DNA of 60,703 bases. Origin: Legionellaceae bacterium. Its GTDB lineage: Bacteria > Pseudomonadota > Gammaproteobacteria > Legionellales > Legionellaceae. The stretch covers positions 1-60,703 of the forward strand of contig JARGPO010000008.1 of the NCBI GenBank assembly GCA_029213075.1, given 5' to 3'. This document shows, one piece after another, positions 8,317 to 16,196 of the stretch (positions are counted from its first letter, which is position 1; each line of letters begins with the position of its first letter). The notes under the pieces were generated by a model. That model did no database searches and was not told the origin of the DNA. It saw nothing but the letters and a program-made list of their open reading frames with translations. The translations under genes were made by a program, and so were the position numbers.

Positions 8317-10971
8317 TTAATCTAATGAAAATATTGGTGATTCTCCTTGTAAAGCAGATTGCTTGAAATGAGCTTTTATTGTTCTAGATTGATGTGGGAA
8401 TAAGGTTATAAAGTTATCATTCCAAAAGATCGGGCTGATAATAGCGTGATTTTTGGTGCGAATTGTTAATCTTTTAAAAAAGGCAATTTTGTCGGAGGGA
8501 TTTTTAATTTTGACAACTAGAAACACATCATTTTGATGGTTTGAAAACTTATAGTCTACTTTAAGATTAGCTTTGGGCATCTTGTTTAGTTCTTGGAAAT
8601 TAGCATTGTGTATAATATCCGTATCGGCTCCCATTTTATCAGGATCTTTAGACAACCAATAAACATTATGGTCTAGTTTGTTTCTTTTATCGTCGGTTAG
8701 ATTTAACTCAACAAAATAAATACTGGTTTTGACTTTATTAACTCCCTTCAGTTTGCCAAGTTTTTTAACGTTGTTCATTGTTAGGTTTGTAGTATGTTTA
8801 TACTCAGATATTAACTTTGAGTTTGCATCCCATATTCTAGCCGTGACTTTTAAATGATTAATGTTTTTTAGAGTATTATTATTTAGATAAATAGCGGAAT
8901 CTTCATAGTTGTAGATAATATGTAATGGACTATTAGCCTCTTTTGCTGAGAAGTATGCGCTACCTGGTACTAAGTAATAGTCATATAGTTGCCAAAAAAA
9001 CTTTGGCCAAGCGGCGTTTAACATCCAGTGAATAACCCCAGTAGCTGGAACCTGTTCTAACAATGGATTACCAGTTTTGTATACTGAAAATGCTTCAAAC
9101 ATTGGTCGTATACTTTCATAGTTCATAAGTTGAGCTTTATATGCATACTCTTCGAGACTTTTAGGGGCTCCATAGCGTTCAGTCATGGCTTTATTGTAGC
9201 GGCTTAAGGTTTGTAGGCTTGGATGTCCTCCCTCATGATATACCCAAACATCGTTGTTATTAGGCCAATATTTTTCAGGGTCAGCTATCATTTTTTTTAA
9301 ACTTTCAATTGGAGGGACCTCTGCGCCTGGACTTGTTTCAGAGTTAAAGCCAAAAGCCCCACCTTGGTTGATATTGCTATACCAATATATAGGAGGGACA
9401 TATATGTATGGGGAGCGCATTTTCATGCCGGAAGGCTTATTGTTCCACGCTGATTTTTTTTCAGCGGCAGAAATAACATACGGTACATTGGGGTTTAATT
9501 TTGTAAGAGTTTTAGCTAACTTTTCTTCAAGCTCAGGCCTTGGTTTAAAGTCGCTGCCAAACATCCAAACAAAAATACTTGGGTGATTTCTAAGATTTAA
9601 AAATTGATCGGTAAATGAATCAAGAATCACTTTTTGGTCTTTAACACTGTTATAACAGCCAGACTCAAGATCGCAGCGCTCTTTCTTTCTAAATCCACGT
9701 AGGGGCCACTCCCATTGAGCGCTATATCCAATCATCACTAGTAACCCAAGCTTGTCACAAGTGTCATAGATAGTTGCATCTGAACCCCAAAAACCTTCAA
9801 GGCGAATAGTATTAAGATTCATGGCTTTTGCGTAGGCAAGTTGTGCTTTAACATTTTGTTTGCTGTTATTTAGGAGCATTGAGTCTGTCCATGCAGCTCC
9901 TCTAATCAATACTTTTTTACCATTAATTTTAAATAATCGATAATAACTAAGATCTTTTTTTCCTTTTTCTTGGTATGAGTTAACGAGACTCTCAATTTTC
10001 CGAATTCCAAAATGAATGGTTTTTTTATCTGAGGGAATGTTATTTTGAGATGCTTTAACTGTAAGTTTATATAGATTGGGTTGCCCCATTTTATTTGGCC
10101 ACCATAATTTAGGATATGATATACGTAGGCTTTTATGATTCTTTTCGGTGAAGGTTATATGTTTTACTTCATGAGGTTCTAGAGTAATAGTTTTATTAAT
10201 AGAGGAGTCTTTGTTTATTTTTAATTTAAGATTGGTTGTAGCTTGGTTTTCCTGATGATTTATAACAGTCAAATGTACGGTTAGTTTAGCGATATCATTT
10301 TTGGGACTATTTAAATTTGTTTCAACAAAAGGCTCTTTTACTTCAATGCCATTATTTGTTGTTAACAAAACTCCACGAAACAAGCCCATGTTTTTATCAG
10401 GTGGATTTGGGTTCCAGTCAGCAAAACCTATTCTAAAATCGCTAGGTTTAGGTGGATAAACCTTCATAGCCAGGACGTTTGTTCCTGGTTGCAAGTATGA
10501 GGAAACATCTATTTGGAATTGTCGAAATGGTCCATAAATATTTTTTTTAGTAGCAATCTTTTTGCCATTTAACCAAATATCAGCACGGTAATTAACGCCG
10601 TTTATTTTTAATTGGGAGTTTTTTGCTAAAGTATTTATATCAAATCTTGTTCGATACCACCAAGGCTTGGTGAATGGCTCTGGGTTGATAGTTTTTAAGG
10701 TTAGGCCATCTAAAATATTTTTATATACGCCATTTTGTACTAAGGAATCAAGGACCGTGCTCGGAATTTTTACCTTATACCATGAGGATGCATTATAAGA
10801 GTTAACGGAAATTTTAGAGCCGTTCTCACTAATATCTTCTGAAGAAATAACCTGCCAGTTATTTTCTAAATTCATTATACTGGGGATGCTTTGCCCCTGC
10901 GATATGCCTGGCTGGATTAAGCTTATTAGCAGTAGAAAGGTAAAAAATGAATTTGTTAATATTGTTTTCAT
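8317..10971 (-). CDS. Secreted glycoside hydrolase family 2, exo-beta-D-glucosaminidase-like
   Basis: Predicted exported sugar hydrolase of about 884 residues. A signal peptide (FFTFLLLISLIQPGISQGQS) starts at the ATG at 10971; a GTG 15 bases upstream is also possible. A GH2 sugar-binding jelly roll follows (INGVNYRADIWLNGKKIA, PGTNVLAMKVYPP), then an Ig-like domain and a TIM barrel beginning near RGAAWTDSML. The usual Glu acid/base is replaced by Asp in VWMFGSD (residue 474), and the likely nucleophile is Glu545 in GFNSETSPG. As I recall, this Asp/Glu pair and spacing match exo-beta-D-glucosaminidase CsxA (Asp469/Glu541), so chitosan-type oligosaccharides are the likely substrate. A beta-mannosidase-like activity is the alternative. 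Confidence 0.85.
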   Translation of the reverse strand: MKTILTNSFFTFLLLISLIQPGISQGQSIPSIMNLENNWQVISSEDISENGSKISVNSYNASSWYKVKIPSTVLDSLVQNGVYKNILDGLTLKTINPEPFTKPWWYRTRFDINTLAKNSQLKINGVNYRADIWLNGKKIATKKNIYGPFRQFQIDVSSYLQPGTNVLAMKVYPPKPSDFRIGFADWNPNPPDKNMGLFRGVLLTTNNGIEVKEPFVETNLNSPKNDIAKLTVHLTVINHQENQATTNLKLKINKDSSINKTITLEPHEVKHITFTEKNHKSLRISYPKLWWPNKMGQPNLYKLTVKASQNNIPSDKKTIHFGIRKIESLVNSYQEKGKKDLSYYRLFKINGKKVLIRGAAWTDSMLLNNSKQNVKAQLAYAKAMNLNTIRLEGFWGSDATIYDTCDKLGLLVMIGYSAQWEWPLRGFRKKERCDLESGCYNSVKDQKVILDSFTDQFLNLRNHPSIFVWMFGSDFKPRPELEEKLAKTLTKLNPNVPYVISAAEKKSAWNNKPSGMKMRSPYIYVPPIYWYSNINQGGAFGFNSETSPGAEVPPIESLKKMIADPEKYWPNNNDVWVYHEGGHPSLQTLSRYNKAMTERYGAPKSLEEYAYKAQLMNYESIRPMFEAFSVYKTGNPLLEQVPATGVIHWMLNAAWPKFFWQLYDYYLVPGSAYFSAKEANSPLHIIYNYEDSAIYLNNNTLKNINHLKVTARIWDANSKLISEYKHTTNLTMNNVKKLGKLKGVNKVKTSIYFVELNLTDDKRNKLDHNVYWLSKDPDKMGADTDIIHNANFQELNKMPKANLKVDYKFSNHQNDVFLVVKIKNPSDKIAFFKRLTIRTKNHAIISPIFWNDNFITLFPHQSRTIKAHFKQSALQGESPIFSLD

Positions 10972-11104
10972 TATACAGTAAAACACTTTCTTAAGCGTAT
11001 TTTAGAATACAAAATACGGAATAATTCTCACAAAAGCAACGATAAAACCACAAATTCACCTGTTTTTACGAATATTTTGGACTACTATTAACTATATAGG
11101 TTAT

Positions 11105-12232
11105 ATGTTGTTCTCTTTGAGATCGCCAGGTTATTTTGATCGCAGAAGATTAATGAGGTTTGTTTATATGGAAGAGAAAAGAACTATTGATAAGGAGCAA
11201 GGAGACTCACAAGTATATAGTGCAATAATTAATGATATTGGTCTGCAAGCGGAACAAGCTATTGATTTAACAGAAGGGACATTTATTACCTTATCAACTA
11301 GTACTATTCTTATACCAAAATTCTGTCTTCTTTTGCCAGAGGTTATTAAAGAGTCGGCAGCAACTCTTCCCCATGCGTCAATTATTGATCAATCCTGGAA
11401 TTGTCTTGATGGAGCATGCTTGGTTGTTGCGGGAATTGGCCAGTTAGTCAACAAGTCGTATACACCGAAGGCTAATACTGTAAAAGGTGCTAGTAATGTT
11501 GGTAGTGGTGTACAGCTTCTCTGGTTAACAGCAATTGGCTCTGGACCTTTAGGGTTTGTGATTGGTACTGGTGTAGGTTTTGCTCACTCAGTATATGACA
11601 CTTTAAAGACTATACGTCGCATGCATGAGCCTAGTTATTGGCTTGAAGATACTAATAATAAGCTTCTTTTTCTTAATGATAAGAAAAAAACCTTAGAGTT
11701 AGAGATTAAACAACTTAATCTTTCTCTTAAGGAGAGTCCTGATGGTAAGACGAGAGACTTGCAAGAGTGGCTTGTTAGCAGAAAGTCTTGTCGATTGGAA
11801 AAGACAATTCTTGATATAGAAATTCTTCAGTCGGATATTGAAGAATATGAGACTAATAATAGTTTTACTGAGCGATTAAATGAGAAAATAACCAAAGAGC
11901 TTAAAGACAAACTTTATAATAATCTTATGACAGGCTCAGCAATGACTGGAATGGCATTGTTGCTTGTACCGGGAGGACAAGTTGCGGGTCTTGCTTTAGT
12001 TGCTGTTGCTGCAGCAATGTTTGCTTATAAATATAAAGGGTTACTTGAACCTTTATGGAAGTGTTTATTTAGTGATAAGGATCCAGATTGTTTAGATGAG
12101 CAAGATGAAGATAGAAAATTTAAAGAAGCAGAGGGTATCTTACCCAAAGCTACAGGTGATATCATTTCGGATGACGATTCTACTATGACAGAAGATGAAA
12201 CTTTAAGACAAGGTCCATCAAGCAGAATGTAA
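11105..12232 (+). CDS. Hypothetical protein with two hydrophobic hairpins and coiled coil, 375 aa
   Basis: No family recognised. Two long hydrophobic Gly/Ala-rich stretches at about residues 140-165 and 278-312 could form membrane hairpins. Between them (about 185-265) is a charged helical region with heptad-like spacing (KKKTLELEIKQLNLSLKES), probably a coiled coil. The C-terminus is acidic (DEQDEDRKFKEAEG...DDDSTMTEDET). The layout of membrane hairpins around a coiled coil with an acidic tail resembles membrane-targeted effectors of intracellular bacteria, but this is only a resemblance. The start is uncertain: 11105 or the ATG at 11168 (MEEKRTID). Confidence 0.6.
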   Translation: MLFSLRSPGYFDRRRLMRFVYMEEKRTIDKEQGDSQVYSAIINDIGLQAEQAIDLTEGTFITLSTSTILIPKFCLLLPEVIKESAATLPHASIIDQSWNCLDGACLVVAGIGQLVNKSYTPKANTVKGASNVGSGVQLLWLTAIGSGPLGFVIGTGVGFAHSVYDTLKTIRRMHEPSYWLEDTNNKLLFLNDKKKTLELEIKQLNLSLKESPDGKTRDLQEWLVSRKSCRLEKTILDIEILQSDIEEYETNNSFTERLNEKITKELKDKLYNNLMTGSAMTGMALLLVPGGQVAGLALVAVAAAMFAYKYKGLLEPLWKCLFSDKDPDCLDEQDEDRKFKEAEGILPKATGDIISDDDSTMTEDETLRQGPSSRM

Positions 12233-12391
12233 ATGTTATAGATTATTACAAAGTCTCCGGCATTTACAACCATTGGCAAAATACTGTATTATTAGCTCAA
12301 TAATATTCTAAAGTGTTTCCCGATATTTGCTGAATACTCATTTGGTTCTGGCATTTCTTCGGTAAATGAAAAATGTTGTTGGGAGATATGT

Positions 12392-13666
12392 ATGCGGTTA
12401 AATTCTTCAAAAAGAGCACTTATTGCAGGTACATCTGGCACTGCTCTTCAGTGGTATGATTTTGCTATTTTTGGTTATTTTGCCCCGGTAATAGCAGCTA
12501 CTTTTTTCCCGGCAAATAATGCTATCGCCGCGCTACTTAGTGCTTTTGGTTTATTTGCAGTTGGTTATTTTCTTGCCCCACTTGGATCAATAGTATTTGG
12601 ATATATTGGTGATCGTTATGGTCGTAAGAAGGCTTTAACTCTTAGTATTTTAGGAATGGCAATTCCAACAGCAATTATTGGTGTTTTGCCCGGTTATCAA
12701 AGTATCGGTTTATTAGCACCGTTACTTGTGACTGTCTTACGGATGATGCAGGGCTTTGTTGCAAGTTCTGAATTTAGTGGCTCGGCAATATTCTTAGTTG
12801 AGCATGCAAAGCCAGGACAAAAAGCTTTTTATGGTTGTTTGACTAGTATCTCTTATAGCTTAGGAGTCATAATTGCTGGTCTTACGGCTTCATTTTTAAC
12901 GTCCTCCTTTATGCCAGAATGGGGGTGGAGGATAGGGTTTGTAATTTCTTTAATTGCAGGTATTGTTATTTTCTATTTACGTAATCAAGTCTCTGAAACT
13001 CCAACATATCAAAAAATATCTTCCAAAGACAAGCCTAGACTACCGATTTTTACAGCTTTTAAACTTGTACCATCAGCATTTTTTGGCGTCATTGGTATTG
13101 CGTGGTTTACAGGTATTATGACTTTTGGGACATATGTGTTCGCAGCTAGTTTTCTGCATATTTATTTTAAATTACCTTTAAGTAGCGCGACACTCATTAC
13201 GACTCTAGCCCTTGCTGTGGATGTCATAATTGAGCCACTAATGGCTATTTTGGCAGATAAAATTGGCCACTTAAGGATTATTATGACTGGTATTTTGTTG
13301 GTAATCCTTTGTAGTTTCCCGGCTTTTTATTTAATAACCTCAAATAACATAGCTCTTATTATTATGGGGATGGCCTTATTGTCTTTTTTAATAGCAATAA
13401 CTTTTGCGCCGATGAATGCATATACGGTGGAATTATTTCCAGAGTCTTGTCGATATAGTGGATTTGGAGTCTCTTTTCACCTTGGTATTTCGTTGTTTGG
13501 TGGAACAAGCCCGTTATTTTTATTATGGTTAGTTGAGAAAACAGGAAATATTATGGCTCCTGCATATTATTATATTTTTGGTGCTGTTATTGGATTGGCT
13601 TCAATCTGTTTGTGTGAGTATGGGCGTTTGAAGAAGGGCCGAGAGGAATCTATTCTTGTTTATTAA
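12392..13666 (+). CDS. MFS transporter, metabolite:H+ symporter (MHS/ProP-like) family
   Basis: A 424-residue inner-membrane symporter with about 12 helices. Its N-terminus (GTSGTALQWYDFAIFGYFAP, residues 13-32) is the hallmark of the MHS group that includes ProP, ShiA, KgtP and CitA. The loop 2-3 motif GYIGDRYGRKKAL lies near 71-83. Predicted function is proton-coupled uptake of an organic acid, osmolyte or amino-acid-like solute; the substrate is unknown. GGGAGA precedes the ATG at a good distance. The 3' end overlaps the next gene by 11 bases, implying translational coupling. Confidence 0.88.
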   Translation: MRLNSSKRALIAGTSGTALQWYDFAIFGYFAPVIAATFFPANNAIAALLSAFGLFAVGYFLAPLGSIVFGYIGDRYGRKKALTLSILGMAIPTAIIGVLPGYQSIGLLAPLLVTVLRMMQGFVASSEFSGSAIFLVEHAKPGQKAFYGCLTSISYSLGVIIAGLTASFLTSSFMPEWGWRIGFVISLIAGIVIFYLRNQVSETPTYQKISSKDKPRLPIFTAFKLVPSAFFGVIGIAWFTGIMTFGTYVFAASFLHIYFKLPLSSATLITTLALAVDVIIEPLMAILADKIGHLRIIMTGILLVILCSFPAFYLITSNNIALIIMGMALLSFLIAITFAPMNAYTVELFPESCRYSGFGVSFHLGISLFGGTSPLFLLWLVEKTGNIMAPAYYYIFGAVIGLASICLCEYGRLKKGREESILVY

Positions 13667-14612
13667 TACTCCTTTAAAAATTGGCTCTATAGAGCTTTCT
13701 AATCGTTTAATTCAGGCGCCATTAGCTGGTATTAGTTGCGCACCGTTTCGAGAGTTATTTTCTTTTTATAAAAATCCTGCTTATGCTGTGACGGAAATGA
13801 TCTCAGCACATTCAATTGTTCAGCATGGCACTCTTGCCAAACGCTATTTGTCGCACTCAGAGAAAGAAGGACCTTGGTGTATTCAATTATCGGGTAACGA
13901 TCCTGAGTTAATGTATGAGGCAACAAAAGTTGCCGCTAGTTTGAAGCCTGATTTACTGGATTTAAATTGTGGATGCCCGAAGCCTAAAATCAGGAAAAAA
14001 GGTTGTGGTTCAGCTCAGTTTGATTCTTTAGAAACTCTTGAAGAAGTTATTAAAGCTATGAAACAAGCGAGCAATCTTCCTCTCACCGTTAAAATTAGGG
14101 TGGCTGGAAATACGAATGATGAACGCTACTTGCAAGCAGCAAGCCTTATAGAAAGATCAGGAGCAGATGCTATTATTGTGCATGGTCGTCACTTTTCAGA
14201 AGATTATGACGTTTTGGCAAACTACTCTCAAATTCGAAGACTAGTATCTAGGGTGGATATTCCTGTTATTGCAAATGGGGATGTATTTGATCAACAGAGT
14301 TTACAGAAATGCTTAAAGGAAACCTCTGCCGATGCGGTTATGATTGCTCGTGGTAGTATCGGTAGACCATGGCTTTTTCAGCAATTACATGAAGGAATGC
14401 CGAATCCCTCAATTCATGAGGTAATAAGATTATTTAAATATCATATTGATTGTTTAGTTATTTTGGAAGAAAGTGAGAGGGTTGCACTATTGCAAGCAAG
14501 ACGATTTTTGAAATGGTATTTTCCTGATTTGAATAAAATACAGTTGTCTTTTTGTTATGAGACGGAAGATCTAAAAAGCTTATACAACAAACTACAAAGT
14601 TTTTTTGTGTAG
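13656..14612 (+). CDS. tRNA-dihydrouridine synthase family protein
   Basis: A 318-residue FMN-dependent reductase that would convert uridine to dihydrouridine in tRNA D-loops. Family blocks in order: IQAPLAGIS at the FMN site (about 19-27), LDLNCGCPKPKIRKKGCGSA with the catalytic Cys (about 102-121), LPLTVKIRV (about 143-151), IIVHGRHFSEDYD, VIANGDVF (about 204) and MIARGSIGRPWLFQ (about 227). Whether it is DusB-like or a divergent paralogue cannot be decided. It begins with TTG at 13656, served by GAGAGGA inside the end of the upstream transporter gene, so the two are coupled. Confidence 0.88.
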   Translation: MFINTPLKIGSIELSNRLIQAPLAGISCAPFRELFSFYKNPAYAVTEMISAHSIVQHGTLAKRYLSHSEKEGPWCIQLSGNDPELMYEATKVAASLKPDLLDLNCGCPKPKIRKKGCGSAQFDSLETLEEVIKAMKQASNLPLTVKIRVAGNTNDERYLQAASLIERSGADAIIVHGRHFSEDYDVLANYSQIRRLVSRVDIPVIANGDVFDQQSLQKCLKETSADAVMIARGSIGRPWLFQQLHEGMPNPSIHEVIRLFKYHIDCLVILEESERVALLQARRFLKWYFPDLNKIQLSFCYETEDLKSLYNKLQSFFV

Positions 14613-14658
14613 TTTAATTATGCGTTTATGATTATTTAGAATACCAAACGTTTTATAC

Positions 14659-14687
14659 TTTTCAATCTGCCCTCTTTTTGGTACAAT
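14659..14687 (+). promoter_or_regulatory. Possible sigma-70 promoter for the 145-aa gene
   Basis: TTTTCA at 14659-14664 and TACAAT at 14682-14687 are 17 bases apart, 35 bases before the ATG at 14723. The -10 box is good and the -35 box is weak. Confidence 0.4.
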
Positions 14688-14722
14688 ATCGCTCACTAAG
14701 AATTATATAGATAGAAATTAAG

Positions 14723-15160
14723 ATGCCCCATGCTAAAAATATGACTATTCAAGAGCTTTTAAAAGAAATTGCAGTATTAGAAAAAGCGACAGTTAAATCG
14801 ATGAAAAATATATTGGATCAAAGAAAGTTACGGTTAAAATATAGTTTATCTGAACCCCATTTTACTAATAAAAGAGTTGATATTAAGGCAAACCTACATA
14901 ATTATCGTTTTGCAGCAATATTAGATCGTTCTTTAGAAGAATTATCTTCCCCTCCTCCTTCTCCAGTTAATATAGATGAGGTGGCTTTCATTCCTTGCCA
15001 AACACCGGAAAAGAAAAAGTGCTCGAATGTTTCTCCTTCGCGATTTTCTCCTCAATCGGTGGCCGGCCTTCATAAAAATTCTTTCTTGAGTCCTATAAGG
15101 AAGAAAGTTGATGCAAAAGAAAGTGTTTCACCTTATTCTAAAATGGCTATTTCTAATTAA
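14723..15160 (+). CDS. Hypothetical protein, 145 aa
   Basis: No family recognised. It is a basic, soluble small protein with a helical N-terminus (IQELLKEIAVLEKATVKS) and a Ser/Pro-rich tail (LSSPPPSPVN, NVSPSRFSPQS, SFLSPIRKK). The coding frame is intact, has its own likely promoter and is followed by a structured region that may terminate it. The Ser/Pro-rich half looks intrinsically disordered. Function is unknown. Confidence 0.5.
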   Translation: MPHAKNMTIQELLKEIAVLEKATVKSMKNILDQRKLRLKYSLSEPHFTNKRVDIKANLHNYRFAAILDRSLEELSSPPPSPVNIDEVAFIPCQTPEKKKCSNVSPSRFSPQSVAGLHKNSFLSPIRKKVDAKESVSPYSKMAISN

Positions 15161-15188
15161 ATCTCCTTGTTTTGCCATTTCTCCTACG

Positions 15189-15274
15189 TGCCATGCTTTA
15201 TGCAGGGCATCCATCCTATAGATGGGAGCCGAAATTGCCGTATAATGCCTGCAAAGCGGGCTGCTCGGCTTTTT
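15189..15274 (+). repeat. Structured intergenic element: two hairpins, second one terminator-like
   Basis: This lies in the 318-base gap between 15160 and 15479. Hairpin one (15189-15209) is TGCCATGC-TTTAT-GCAGGGCA with one mismatch. Hairpin two pairs AGCCGA (15227-15232) with TCGGCT (15265-15270), contains an inner GCCTGC-AAA-GCGGGC stem (15247-15261), and runs into TTTT. The second part could terminate the 145-aa gene. Hairpin one shares the CCTGCATAAAGC-type core of the dispersed repeat family. Small open frames that span it look like by-products of the repeat. The rest of the gap holds nothing I recognise. Confidence 0.5.
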
Positions 15275-15502
15275 ATAACAGTTGATATGCGTGAAGATGG
15301 GATTAAAAAATTTCCTAATGAATTTAGCGCGAGCAGAAGGATTCTCATTCTTCAAGAAGAGGTTGTGCAAGATTAACTCTTGTTTAAAATCTTATTGATG
15401 TATTTTTTTGTAATTTGCAAGATGATTGACATAATTGTAATTTATGAATAAACTTGGCGGCTAATTTATAGTGCTTAGTTGTTACGACAGGAAAATATAG
15501 TT

Positions 15503-16165
15503 TTGAGCATTTCAGCATTGATTGGTAGTTTTAGCTTAAATATATCTTTGTTTTTTTATTGTATAGTATATCTTCCCCAAATATTTCATAATCGAACAAC
15601 AGCTAACTTATCTGATCTTAGTATCTGGATGCATGGTTTATTATTTTTAAGTTATTCCTTTGATTTAGTTTATGGTTTTGCAAGTGGTCTTCCATGGCAG
15701 TATAAGTTAGTGTCTATTGTGGGTTTGTTATTAGTTTCTATTCAGCATATTCAACTGCAGAAGCTCTTCATATTACAGAAATACTATTCTAGGTTTAAAG
15801 CGGGTGTTGTTCTTATTATTTGCAGCTCTCTGTTGATAAGCTATATTTTTACCAAAATACAGAATCACTCTCTTGATGCTAGCACTATTTTAATATTAGG
15901 AATTATTGCTCGGGCTAGTGGATTAATGTATTGCATACCACAAATTATAAAAAATAAAGTCAACCAATCAAGCCGGGCTGTTAGCTTATATTTTATTTAT
16001 TTAAATTTGTTGCTAGCAGTCCTAGACTCTATTTCGGCTTGGTGTTTAAACTGGGGATGGCCTAACAAAATTGCGTCACCAGTTAACATTGCGGTTATGT
16101 TAATTATTCTTTGGCAAAATAAGCAGTATGGTGGTCTTTTTGAGAGAAAACAAAGTATTGGTTAG
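15503..16165 (+). CDS. PQ-loop repeat membrane protein
   Basis: A seven-helix membrane protein with two PQ-loop motifs, YLPQIFHNRTTANLSDLS near the N-terminus and YCIPQIIKNKVNQSSRAVS in the second half, as in the PQ-loop/SWEET-like transporter superfamily. The substrate is unknown. I prefer the TTG at 15503 because CAGGAAA lies about seven bases upstream; a TTG at 15479 would add eight residues. It converges on the NRPS-PKS gene with a 31-base gap, and no functional link is shown. Confidence 0.75.
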   Translation: MSISALIGSFSLNISLFFYCIVYLPQIFHNRTTANLSDLSIWMHGLLFLSYSFDLVYGFASGLPWQYKLVSIVGLLLVSIQHIQLQKLFILQKYYSRFKAGVVLIICSSLLISYIFTKIQNHSLDASTILILGIIARASGLMYCIPQIIKNKVNQSSRAVSLYFIYLNLLLAVLDSISAWCLNWGWPNKIASPVNIAVMLIILWQNKQYGGLFERKQSIG

Positions 16166-16196
16166 CTTGGTTGTTTACTAATTTATTGTATGATAG

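Noticed and set aside
9550-9552. Apparent loss of the GH2 catalytic Glu (Asp found instead)
   Set aside because: Exo-beta-D-glucosaminidases of GH2 use Asp at this place; the nucleophile Glu is present, so the enzyme is probably active.
15128-15376. Open reading frames on both strands between the 145-aa gene and the PQ-loop gene
   Set aside because: They coincide with a hairpin-rich repeat, lack ribosome-binding sites and look like by-products of palindromic sequence.
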